Notes under the pieces: model-generated
What the model was told of the DNA's origin: nothing
The model's database searches: none
The model's input: only the letters and a program-made list of their open reading frames with translations
Source of the DNA: Fragum whitleyi
Taxonomy: Eukaryota; Mollusca; Bivalvia; Cardiida; Cardiidae
Assembly (NCBI GenBank): GCA_948146395.1
Contig: OX411543.1
Coordinates: 65,235,474 to 65,299,473 of the forward strand
DNA: 64,000 nt
Direction of reading: 5' to 3'
Shown here: positions 1 through 12,400 of the stretch, piece after piece
How positions within the stretch are numbered: position 1 is the stretch's first letter
Layout: every line of letters begins with the position of its first letter
Made by a program: the position numbers and the translations under genes

Positions 1-422
1 CAAAATGCCAATAACAATAAGATTTGTGATCTACATTAGCACGTCTTTCAAATTTACTGATAATGAAAATAAATAGTTAAAACTCATCAAAATTCCATAA
101 TTGATAGTTTCTGTCAAAAATTGAAGAATTGTCATATTTTTTTTGGTCTTTAAAAAACTTGAAATTGAGGAAGATAAATAAAATCAAGTGATCTAGAAAT
201 TCAATATCAAGGTATCTTACCAAATTAATTAACTGGCGTAAACAGGCTCTTGATGCAGACGTCAAAAGCATTGTTTATCAGTTTTAATTTGTTTTGACTT
301 TTCCAGGAGAGTAATTTTTACGATGTAGCGTTTTTACAACTACACCGTAGTGGGAGGATTTCCGTGACAAGACAGGATTTATGTTTTTATTCCGAATTTA
401 GAACAAATTAAATACAATAAAG
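1..422 (+). promoter_or_regulatory. Upstream region and probable 5' UTR of endophilin-A
   Basis: AT-rich sequence before the ATG at 423. No TATA box in a convincing position and no coding sequence is seen. The GC-richer, low-repeat stretch at about 320-380 is the best candidate for the start of the transcript, but this is inference. The base at -3 relative to the ATG is A, a favourable start context. Confidence 0.35.
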
Positions 423-467
423 ATGTCGTTCGCAGGTTTGAAGAAACAAGTAAATAAAGCTAATCAG
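423..467 (+). CDS. EndoA: Endophilin-A coding exon 1 (helix 0)
   Basis: Encodes [15 protein letters not shown], the family's N-terminal amphipathic helix that inserts into the bilayer; the hydrophobic (F, L, V) and Lys positions match the family. The exon ends after CAG at 467 and is followed by donor GTAGGC, phase 0. Open reading continues past the donor but the residues no longer resemble endophilin, so the exon ends here. Confidence 0.9.
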
Positions 468-3400
468 GTAGGCAAATGTCTTTACATTTCATCTCCCCCG
501 AATCTTGTTAATAGATGGCCGTTTTGGTTTGACAGGCCTGGAAAATCGCCGTTGATCAATATTATTTGTTATGACATTTTGTATTCGGTAGTGACGCTTG
601 ACTGAGTTTCACACTTTTTATACCCTCTGGTGTTTCAATCTTCTTGGTTGGATCTAATTTGTCATACACAACGAAGCTAGGGGTCAAAACCTTTTAAGAT
701 GCATCAGCAGGGGCCCTGAAATATTTTGAAAGTCAACTTGTTCACAGACAATCGCAAACTGTTTGTCCGTGTCAAAAACCAACCAGTCCATGGAATTACC
801 AAATTATTCAATGATTACCAAATTAAACTATACTTTAACCAAGTTTATCCTAAGTTTATGATAATTATTGGGTTCAACTAATTTTTATTTAAATTTTATT
901 TGAATTTAGTATGCAAAACTATCTATTTTTTTTTTTAGATTATTGTTATATGTTGACAACATATTTGGTTTTAAAGAGTTTTCGGTAATGGGTTGGTTTT
1001 CACAATAATTTGGTAATTGTCTCATTCAGCTCATGGTTTCTCATAATTAATGGTTAATCAGGTTTTTCAAAATTATTGAGAAATGTTTGAAAATGCTTGA
1101 ACAATAATTTGGTAGTTGTCTCACTTAGCTAATGCTGATTTGTTTCTCATGATGGATAGTTCGGTATATCCAGTAAATGGGAAATCTTGGAATATGTTGA
1201 TTTTCACAATAATTTGGTAATTTGCTCACTGCAAATGCAGTCTATTTTTTCTCACAATGGATAATCCACTCTGGGTTCACAAGGGTTTTCGTTTGACCCA
1301 GGACCCTAGGTTTTGACGCGCAGAAATTCAAAATGATGCAATTTTGACTCATGGAAATTTGAGCTGGTGCGTCATTTTGACTCTTCAAAAAAAGCAGCTG
1401 TGAGTCAAGGGTTAAAAGAAGTGGGTCATATTATTGGAAAAAGGTTAATTGGTGGTCTAATAACACCTTGCTTGATTGGCATTTAACACACTTCCGTGAT
1501 CCGATATGCATTGAAAGAAGTTGTCGCCTTCATTTTTAGCCAAATGGTACATAGCCTTGTGACCTGTGTTTTCGACCCCTTAAGAAATAAAACATTGCGC
1601 CTGCGCAATCATGATGTTTATTATTAAACTTTTTAGTAATGAAAATTCCAAATGTCATAAGAACAGTCAAATACAAACTCAAAGATTGTCTAGGATAAAT
1701 AGAAAGTGAAGCTTTCTCACCAGAATAACCTAGGTAGCTGATCTAAACCAATCAATTGATTGTCTTGTCAATTCGACCCTTCTGATTGGTCAGGTGAAAT
1801 ATGGGTCCAGGGTTAATTTTACAAAGCAGCTGAGGTTAGAAAGGGGGCGTGAATGTTTAGGTCCTGAGCATGCGCAGGTGACATTTTCTATTTCTTCCTG
1901 TCTAGTTTGGGAGTCAAAACGAAAGTAATCAACTATTTTTTTTTTGTTAATATGTTAAATTTAATGACTGTTATATCCATCATTATTTCTATGGCGACTA
2001 TTTAAAAAAAAGTTAGAAAAAACATCAGAAACTTAGTTTGAAAAAAAATAAACCACTTACAGAACAGTCAGATGATCAATAAGCATATGAATTTGGTAAA
2101 TTTTAAGGGGTCGAAAAGACAAGAAGGGTCTAATTGACAAGACACAGGCATAAATGATAAACAACACCTGACTCGTGGATTATGTTCGGAGGAAAATTTA
2201 GGTTTGTCTCAAAAGAGAAAGTTTGAGAGAGAAAATAGTTAGGGCCATAATTAACTTTTATTTGCCATTTGCAGAGATGGCGATCGGCAGCGTGAACTTT
2301 GTGGCTATACCAAATTAATGAGTAATCTAGTAATAGATTGATAATCGCCATAATTTGGTAATTGTCCTTACATTTAATCAGACTGTAAGACGAGTACATT
2401 TAAACAGGGAAATTAGACAAAGTCTTATTTTATAGTTCATATTTCGGTAAAATAATCATTTTCAAATAATTTTTAATCAAAACACCTTTAAACCTTATAA
2501 TAATCATGATAATTAAGTTAATTTGGTATAAGTTTGGTTTAATTTCGTTATCATTGAACAATTTGATAATTCCATACACCCGAAATCCCAAAACCAACTT
2601 GCCCAAACTTTTTGTTTTGTCAAAATAAATAGTCTTAATTATTCTGATTTTGAAGAAACATTGGTTTTGTTCTAAGATAGTCTCATTTACTGTTGACTTT
2701 TAGAAGGATTATAATTTATGGTATTAATTTCTCATTTTTAGAAAGTAGCTAGCCTTTACTTTGTGAAAAATTTGATTTTTTTCTTGAGATTTTTCACTTG
2801 TCCGTGCAGCTCTATGGACAAGTTGGAGAACTGGGGCAGGTTATTTCAGAGTCACTGATCAGATATACTATCAAAATTTTACAAATCTTTAAAAGAAAAT
2901 GTCAAATGACATGACGCATGCATGCTAATTATGAAGAGTCAAAATGAAGCACCAACTAAAATTTTCAAGATCAAAATTGCATCATTTTGGATTTCTGAGC
3001 GTCAAAACACGGTGTCCCGGCTCAAACAAAAATCCTGTGTGCTAGTGGATTTGTTTTTCTAAAGGCTAGTGAAAAAAGCTGAATTACTAGTCTGACAAAT
3101 CTGTGAATTAAATATTTAATTTCATGAAAGAAAGACAAAGCGTCTAAGGGCTTTAATCAGCTGTTTAAAGGCATCGGGGATTATCAAGTCATGTCATGCT
3201 GAGTTGAGAATATTCCTTCTTAGGCAGGGGTAATAGAAAAGTTTGAAGTCTAATTTTAGTCTACCTCAAGTCCTGATTTAACTTTTTCACGAAAAATTAA
3301 TAAAGAAATATTTCCAAATAAATACACGTACTGACTTACATTTGATGCACCCAGTGTTTTAGCGCTTGGTTTTTTAATGTTTTTTTTTTTTTTTTTTGAT

Positions 3401-6400
3401 TTTTTTTATGCAGCATGACACTTAAAAATTTACATTTAATCAGACTGTAAGACGAGTACATTTAAACTGGTAACTTATTATTATTATTATTATATTATTA
3501 TTAAAGCAGAAATGCCGCTTAAGATTCAGCAGAGTAAGTTTTCTATAATTTAGTACAAAAGATACAGTTTTATAATATCTAGCCGAGATCAAACTTTTCT
3601 TATTACAGTGCGCTTCACATATAAAACTTAGAACGAGAAACGACTTTTAACAAGTACACTACAAAGTTCCTGCTTTTTCTCCTTTAGTTTCCTTATGCCT
3701 TTAATCTGATATAGCAAGAACAGCTTTTGTGAGATATCAGATAGTGTACAAATAATGAAATCCAGTCGTAAAGTATGTATTTTGTGCAAGAATGATGAGG
3801 CAATTATTAATCCATTTCCCAATTAACAAGCTTTGATAATCTATTGTCTTGTATAAGAGGTCTTTAAAATATATGGGTACACAAAGACATAATACACTAT
3901 GTCTCCACAATCTCCTTATTTTTGGAGTGCACTGTACTTTTACATTTTTAGCTCACCTGAGCACGAAGTGCTCAAGGTGAGCTATTGGGATCGTAGAATG
4001 TCCGTCGTCAGTCGTGCGTCGTCCGTCGTCCACAATTTCTTTAAACATCTTCTCCTCCTAAACCAGTGGGCCAATCTTGATGAAACTTGGCAGGGATGTT
4101 CCTTGGGTCAAGTTCTACCAAAGTTGTTCAAATAAATGAAATCCACCCTTAACTTTCCCTTTACCCTTAGCAAAAAGGGTGAAAAATGAAAATCTTTAAA
4201 AATCTTCTCTGAAACCAGAAGGCAGACAGCTTTCATATTTGGTATGTAGCATCATCTAGTGGACCTCTACCAAGTTTGTTCATATCAAGACCCTGGGGTC
4301 ATATTTGGGCTTTGCCCGGGCCCAACCCTTTTTACATAGAAACAAAGAGCGAAAATCTTTTAAAATCTTCTTCTCTGTAACCAGATGGCAGACAGCTTAA
4401 ATATTTGGTGTGTAGCATCACCTAGTGGGCCTCTACAAAGTTTGTTAATAACAAGACCCTTGGGTCATATTTGGGCTTTGCACAAGTGCATCCCTTTATC
4501 TCTTATGAGCACAAAGGGTAAAAAAATGAAAATCTTCAAAAATCTTCTTCTATGAAACCAGAAGGCAGACAGCTTTCATATTTGGTATGTAGCATCATCT
4601 AGTGGACCTCTACCAAGTTTGTTCATATCAAGACCCTGGGGTCATGTTTGGGCTTTGCCCGAGCCCAACCCTTTTTACATAGAATCAAAGAGCGAAAATC
4701 TTTAGAATTCTTCTTCTCTGTAACCAGATGGCAGACAGCTTAAATATTTGGTGTGTAGCATCACCTAGTGGGCCTCTACAAAGTTTGTTCATATCAAGAC
4801 CCTTGGGTCATATTTGGGCTTTGCACGGGTGCATCCCTTTATCTCTTATGAGCATGAAGGGTAAAAAAATGAAAATCTTCAAAAATCTTCTTCTATGAAA
4901 CCAGAAGGCAGACAGCTTTCATATTTGGTATGTAGCATCATCTAGTGGACCTCTATCAAGTTTGTTCATATCAAGACCCTAGGATCATATTTGGGCTCCA
5001 CCCGGGCGCAACCCTTTTTACATAGAATCAAAGAGTGAAAGTCTTTTAAAATCTTCTTTAATCGAAACCAGAGGGCACACTGCTTTCATTTTTGGTATGT
5101 AGCATCATCTTGTGGGCCCCTACCATGGTATTGATCTTAGGCAATTATCTTCTTTTTGACATCTGCCTATCTATTCAATGTGATGTCCCATGGGTCATAG
5201 AGACTCAGGTGAGCGATCTAGGACCATCTTGGTCCTCTTGTTAATTGTTTCAGTTCATGAGTGAGAAGATTGGAGGTGCCAAAGGAACTGTACTGGATGA
5301 AGAATTTGTGGAAATGGAGAGGGTAAGATAGGAGAGTTGGAATATGTATTTTCTCCACTTGTCTAAGGAGAGGGTAAGATAACAGGGGTTTCCCTCTATG
5401 TTCAAAACTGGGGGTCATTTTACCACTTAATGACCCCCTTTAAACTAGATAAAGAATGTTTCTTTGACAATTTTGGGGGTCTTTTAAAAAAGGGGGTTCA
5501 AATTCAAAGAAACAGGGGGTCAAGGAAAACCCTGGATAGGAATGTTGAAATATGTATTTTTTCTCCACTTGTCTTAGGAGAGAGTGAGATAGGAGTGTTA
5601 AAATATGTATTATCTCTACTTGTCTTTGGAAAGGGTAAGATAGGAGAGTTGAAATATGCATTTTCTCCACTTGTCTTAGGAGAGGGTTAGATAGGAGTGT
5701 TGAAATATGTATTTTCTCCACTTGTCTTAGGAGAGGGTTAGATTATAGGAGTGTTGAAATATGTATTTTCTCCACTTGTCTTAGAATAGGGTAAGATAGG
5801 GGTGTTGAAATATGTATTAACCCTATTTTTTCTCCACTTGTCTTAGGAGAGAGTGAGATAGGAGTGTTAAAATATGTATTATCTTTACTTGTCTTTGGAA
5901 AGGGTAAGATAGGAGAGTTGAAATATGCATTTTCTCAACTTGTCTTAGGAGAGGGTTAGATAGGAGTGTTGAAATATGTATTTTCTCCACTTGTCTAAGG
6001 AGAGGTTAAGATAGGGATGTTGAAATATGTATTTGTTTCACTTGTCTAAGGAGAGGGTAAGATAGGGGTGTTGAAATATGTATTTTCTCCACTTTTCTTT
6101 GAACGAGAGGGTAAGAGTTTCTTACTAAGAAAGGAGTGATGAAATATGCATTTTCTCCACCTCTCTAAGGAGGGGGTAAGATAGGAGTGTTGAAATATAT
6201 ATTATCTCTACTTGTCTAAGGAGAAGGTAAGATAGGAGAGTTGAAATATGTATTTTCACCACTTGTCCCATGATAAGTTAAAGCTTATTTCTTATTTGTC
6301 AAGGAACAAAGTGAACAAGTTTGTCCGCATAAGATTAATGTTGATAGTCTTAGGTAAATATTGAGAAACTATTTTTCAAAGAAGAAATTGCTATATTTAG

Positions 6401-9400
6401 CAGATTTTTTATCAAAAATAATGTGTTCTACCCTTTGATACTAACATCATAATGACTTATCTCGTAGATCTTTCAAGAACTGTTCAAAGATTTGTCCTGG
6501 TATTACTTATAAGTACATGGACAAATGGACTAGTAAAATGTACTTCACCGAAGATAAGCCTGTTTCAGACAGGTCTCAGTCTCAGTTAACCATGAATTTT
6601 AGATGCAGAGTTAAACAAAACATACTGCAGGAACCTTCATCTAAACAGGAAAAAAGGGAATTGCAGGGATATTCTGGCTTAGAATGGAATGTGCAAAATT
6701 GTCTCATTTATCTAAATCTAATGAGAAATTAAGAAATCCCATTGAGTAAAGCTATCAAATCCTTCTCTAAACTTCATTTTGCTTTGAGGTTTTTCTCTCA
6801 TTTAGCCAGTTTTAATGAGATTTCTGGCAGAAAAATGAGAGAATCTCTCAATAACTCACCCCAAAATGATCCCTGGAATTGAGGAAAAAATGTAGAAGAA
6901 GAAAAAAGGCTTGTAATAAGCATCTTCTGCTTTTCCACATATTTTTGTCCTTTATTGCAGTATCTTTTCAATCTTAATTTGTCTGAAAGTCTTGCATTCC
7001 TTTTTAGAATTTCATTTTTAGCTCCACTGGCTGAAAGCCACTGGGGCTATTGTCATGGCGTTGTGTCCGTCGTGCGTCCGTCCGTCCGTCCGTGCGTGCG
7101 TGCGTGCGTCCGGTCGTAAACTTTTCTTTAAAAATCTTCTCCTCAGAAAGTACTGGATGGATTTCAACCAAACTTCACAGGAATTATCCTTGGGTGACCC
7201 TCTTTCAAAGTTGTTCAAGAAATTTTGATCCAATGAAAATCAGTCTACAAAAAATCATTGTGATTGGATGGAAAATATGCATTTTATGGGCGGAGGTCAA
7301 TTCTCTTTATGTTATATAGTGGAAACTTTGAAAATCATTTTCTCAGAATGTTACTGATGGATATCAACCAAATTTATGGGATGTTCCTTGAGTGACCCTT
7401 TATCAGTCTACAAAAAATCATTGTGATCGGATGGAAAATATGCTTTTTATGGGCAGAGGTCATTTCTCTATATGTTATATAGTGGAAACTTTGAAAAACA
7501 TTTTCTCAGAATGTAGTAGATGGATATCAACCAAATTTCACAGAAATGATCCTTGAGTGACCCTTTATCAGTCTACAAAAAATCATTGTGATCGGATGGA
7601 AAATATGCATTTTATGGGCTGAGGTCAATTCTCTTTATGTTATATAGTGGAAACTTTGCAAATCATTTTCCCAGAATGTTACTGATGGATATCAACCAAA
7701 TTTCACTGGGATGATCCTTGAGTGACCCTTTATCAGTTTACAAGAAATCATTGTGATCGGATGGAAAAAATGCTTTTTATGGGTTGAGGTCATTTCTCTA
7801 TATATTATATAGTGGAAAATTTGCAAATCATTTTCTCAGAATCTAATTTTTTGATATCAACCAAATTTCACTGGAATGTTCCTTGAGTGACCCTTTATCA
7901 GTGTATTTTGATTGGATGAAAAATATGAATTTTAAAGGTGGAGGTCATTCCTCAATATGTTAAATAATGGAAACTATGAAAATCATTTTCTCAGAATGTA
8001 ACTGATGGAATCATTTTCAACGTCAGTAGAACCCCTAATATCTCAAAATCTAGTCAAAACAATTATTTGCTTTTACAAGAATTTCAAGCCTGTGGAGCGA
8101 CTCAAGCCATTCATGGCTTTCTAGTTGGAAATACATTCAAAAGTCTTTGACCCTTTGTTTTATCTCTAGTATTACTAGTTGTTCATGCTAAATAATTATA
8201 TTGCTGCCATTGTAATAAATTTGAATAACTATTCAAATCACGACTCCCAAAGTTACTCCTTGTTTGAGACAATTCCCCAAAGAAAAATTTATCTGATTTT
8301 AGGTAAGATTTTTTGCAGCTCACAAATGGCTCAAGCAAATCATGACTGGTTGATATGCTAAACTAGGAAAATATCCTGGTCAATCAAGGAAAAAGACTAG
8401 CAGGGGCCCAGTCGACCATGGCCCCTAGATTTTAGGCTGGGCGCCTAGATTTTTTGGGAAAATCCCTATGTCTCTAATGTAAAATATTGAATTTTTGAAG
8501 CCTGGGCCCCATAGTTAAAATTGTTAGTCATTTTCCCTGGTCAATGATTGACACTCAGGCATGCCTTTAAGCAGGTTGTTTTAGCCCGTCAAAAATTTTA
8601 GTAATGTATCTTTTAATTCATGAAAAACTCAGCACAACTCAACACAACAAAAATATTTCTTGAGATTTGAACTTTTTAGCTCACCTGAGCACATCGTGCT
8701 CAAGGTGAGCTTTTGTGATCATTGAATGTCCGTCGTCCGTCGTGCGTCGTTCGTCGTCCGTCGTGCGTCGTCATGCGTCAACAATTTCAGTGTTTACACT
8801 CTAGAGGCCACAAATATGATCCAATCTTCATGAAACTTGGTCAGCATGTTGGTCAGGTTGCAAGGATGAACCCTATTGAAAATGGGAAGGATCCATGCCA
8901 AATCACGGGAAAAGGGGCCTTATGACCAATTTTCTTGTTTACACTCTAGAGACCACAAATATGGCCCAATCTTCATGAAACTTGGTCAGAATGTTGGCCA
9001 GGTCACAAGGATGAACCCTATTTAAAATGGGAAGGATCCGTGCCATATCACGGGAAAAGGGGCCTTATTGACAATTTTCTTGTTTACACTCTAGAGACCA
9101 CAAATATGGCCCAATCTTAATGAAACTTGGTCAGAATGTTGGCCAGGTCACAAGGATGAACCCCATCGAAAATGGGAAGGATCCGTGCCATATCAAGGGA
9201 AAAGGAGCCTTATTGACAATTTTCTTGTTTACACTCTAGAGACCACAAATATGGCCCAATCTTCATGAAACTTAGTCAGAATGTTGGGCAGGTCACAAGG
9301 ATGAACCCTATTGAAAATGGGAAGGATCCGTGCCATATCACGGGAAAAGGGGCCTTAATGACAATTTTCTTGTTTACACTGTAGAGGCCACAAATAAGGC

Positions 9401-12400
9401 CGAATCTTTATGAAATTTGGTCAGAATGTTTTGCAAGTCAGGAGGATGAACCCTATTGAAAATAGAAAGGATCCATACTATATCAAGGGAAAGGGCTCTT
9501 ATTGACAATTTTCTTTTAAATTGTCTAGAAGCCACGAATATGGCCCAATCATCATGAAACTTGGTCATAATTTTGGCCAGGTCACAAGGATAAAACCTAT
9601 TGAAAATGGGAAGGATCCATGCAATATCACGGGAAAAGGGGCCTTAAAGACAATTTTATTGTTTACTTGCTAGAGGCCACAAATATGGCCCAATCTTTAT
9701 GAAACTTGGTCAGAATATTGGTCAGATTATAAGGATGAACCCTATTGAAAATGGGAAAGATCCATGTTATATCACAGGAAAAGGAGTATTTATGATAATT
9801 TTCTTGATGTAACTCTAGAGGCTGCAAATTTGGTCTAAACTTCATGAAACTTGGGTTTTTGTAGAAATTATCTCCTTTATGACATCTGCCTATTTGATTG
9901 ATGAGATGTCGGTCAAAGAGACTCAGGGGAGCGATCTAGGACCATCTTGGTCCTCTTGTTTTAATTCATATTTATTAAATACCAGATGTATGAACTGTAC
10001 TCATCGTATTGTCATGACCCGTTCAAAAGTAATTGTCCACAGGTAGAAAAACTCATGTTGGACAAGTCAGGCATGGGGATTCCACACCCCTGGCTCAGGA
10101 GATATTGAATTAAAAAAGAAAAACTTAATAATATGAAAATACTATTTTTTTGCTTACTACTGTGCTAAGTACAATGTGCTTTCATCTATTTTCCCACTCA
10201 CACAATTTCATTTTTTTAGGATTTTGAAAAACAAAAGAATGTAATGTAGGAAATTAATACAACACTTTTGTCAAGCAATTTGTTTATTTTCAGCAATGTT
10301 TAGTGCCAAAAGACGGAAAAAAATTTAAATTGTTGTCAGTTGGATTTTGTTCTCTGCACTTCTGTCAATTTGATGGTATAAATTATGTCCTCTGATATTG
10401 GGTAAAAAATTGAATACAAAATGTTGTTCATTTTGTATCACTAGCAATACCATTAAAGGGTGATTGGCAGCTATCTACACATAAATTGGCCTAGAATGAG
10501 AATTTAAGCACTGGTAGATAAGTCACTTGGGACAGTATGGTCAATATAGGCTGATAGCTAATCAATCGTACTCATTCTGGAGAAATTACCCATTGTTCAT
10601 TTCACTGAGTAGTTTACATGTTGATATGTTTCTGACAGATTTTTCATGTATCTTTACCTCAGAGCTCCAAGATATAATAACATTATCAAACATTCCAAAG
10701 CAGTTTTGAGATATTTTAAAGTTGTGCCTCTTTTAGATATTCTTTTTTATTTGCCGCCGGAGGCGGTTGTATATTGGCATCATATTCTCAATATGTCCAT
10801 CCGTCCATCTGTGCATACGTACATCCACTTTTCTTGTGAGCACAACTCCTCCTTAGTTTCTGGTTGGATCTTTTTGAAACTTGGTCAATCTTTATATCAC
10901 CTTAATTGGTAGATGTGCATGAAATAAGGATTTTATGGTTCATTGATTTTTGACTCAGTTATGCCCCTTAAAACTTAGACTCTGGGGCTTATTAGTCCCC
11001 TACCGGCGAAAGCCGAATGGGACTATAGGTTTGCGCTCCATCTGTCTGTCTGTCCGTCCGTCTGTCTGTCAGTCCGGATTTCAGTTTTCCGGACTATTTT
11101 TCTTAACCTTTGGAGATATAAAGCTGATTTTTGGTATATGAGTCTGCATCAATGAGTTACAGAACGAGTTCAAGTTTGGTTCCAGTCCATTGATATTTGC
11201 GAAAGATACAGATGCTGGACTTAGAAAATTACCAGGACATTTCAGTTTTCCGGACTTTTTTTCTTAACCCTTGGAGATATTAAGCTGATTTTTGGTATAT
11301 GAGTCTGCATCAATGAGTTACAGAACGAGTTCAAGTTTGGTTCCAGTCCATTGATATTTGCGAAAGATACAGATGCTGGACTTAGAAAATTACCAGGACA
11401 TTTCAGTTTTCTGGACTTTTTTTCTTAATCCTTGGAGATATTGAGCTGATTTTTGGTATATGAGTCCGCATCAATGAGTTACAGAAAGAGTTTGAGTTTG
11501 GTTCCGGTCCATTGATTTTTGTGGAAGATACGGATGCTGGACTTAGAAAATTACCAGGAAATTTCAGTTTTCTGGACTTTTTTCTTAATCCTTGGAGATA
11601 TTGAGCTGATTTTTGGTATATGAGTCCTCTTTCAAAAAAATTCAAGAAATTTTTATTACATCCAAATATTGGCTCGGCAGGGCTGGATTTATTTTAACAT
11701 TGAAATCTTATAAAGGCCTCTTTTTCCAAACAATTGGGCCAATTTCAATGAAACTTGGCATGAATATTCCTTTTGTGACCATGTGCATAAGTTGTTCAAG
11801 AAATTTAAATTGACATCCAAATATGGGGCCTATTTTGACAATAAAATCATTTAAAAAATTCTCCTCCCAAACCATTGGGCCGATTTCAATGAAATTTGGC
11901 AGAAATGTTCCTTGAGTGACTCTCTTCCAAAGTTCTTCAAGAAATTTTGATTGATTCCCCAAATATGGGTGTGGCTGGCTGGGGCTTATTTTCACTTAAA
12001 TAGCTTTTAAAATCCTCTCCTCCCAAACTATTTCAATTTAAATGAAACTTGTTTTTACTTTAGATTTGGGTGACCTAGGGCAAAGCTTATTTTTCAGTTT
12101 AAAATCTCCAGCAATTTTCTTATTCCATTTGACCTTTTGATCAATTTGAACAAAATTTGGAATGAATGTTTCTCAGAGGACCATGAATCTTAGTTGTTTA
12201 AGAAATTTTAATTAACCGTCAGATATGAGCGTTACAAGGCAGGGCTTCTTTTAACCTTTAAATCTCCTCCAAAAACATTGGGTCATTTTCAATAAAACTG
12301 GACATGTAAGTGACCATGTTCTGAAATTGATTTCTGTTTGAAATATCTTTTTTTCAAATCTGGAGATTTTGTGCCTCTCGTTATACCTCTAATCCCACTC

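Larger units (their letters stand above)
775..3060. repeat. Interleaved inverted repeats in intron 1
   Basis: Two long imperfect inverted-repeat pairs overlap rather than nest. Pair 1 joins about 785-870 to 2505-2600; both carry GGAATTA, CAAATT and TTCAATGAT words. Pair 2 joins about 1255-1390 to 2925-3055, sharing the word AAAATGATGCAATTTTGA. Smaller inverted pairs lie inside: TGTCTTGTCAATT near 1761 against about 2133-2145, and TTTTCGACCCCTTAA near 1570 against about 2104-2118. No coding region is visible. Probably remnants of two or more long-TIR DNA elements, one inserted in another and then rearranged. Confidence 0.6.

Noticed and set aside
4200..5150. CRISPR-like regular repeats
   Set aside because: Units are contiguous, diverged tandem repeats of 145-170 bp without spacers, in an animal genome with introns.
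7050..7319. Open frames rich in [15 protein letters not shown] residues (also at 8722, 25301, 48679, 62694)
   Set aside because: They are translations of the CCGT/CGTC microsatellite and tandem cores of mobile elements, recur at every copy and have no protein family.
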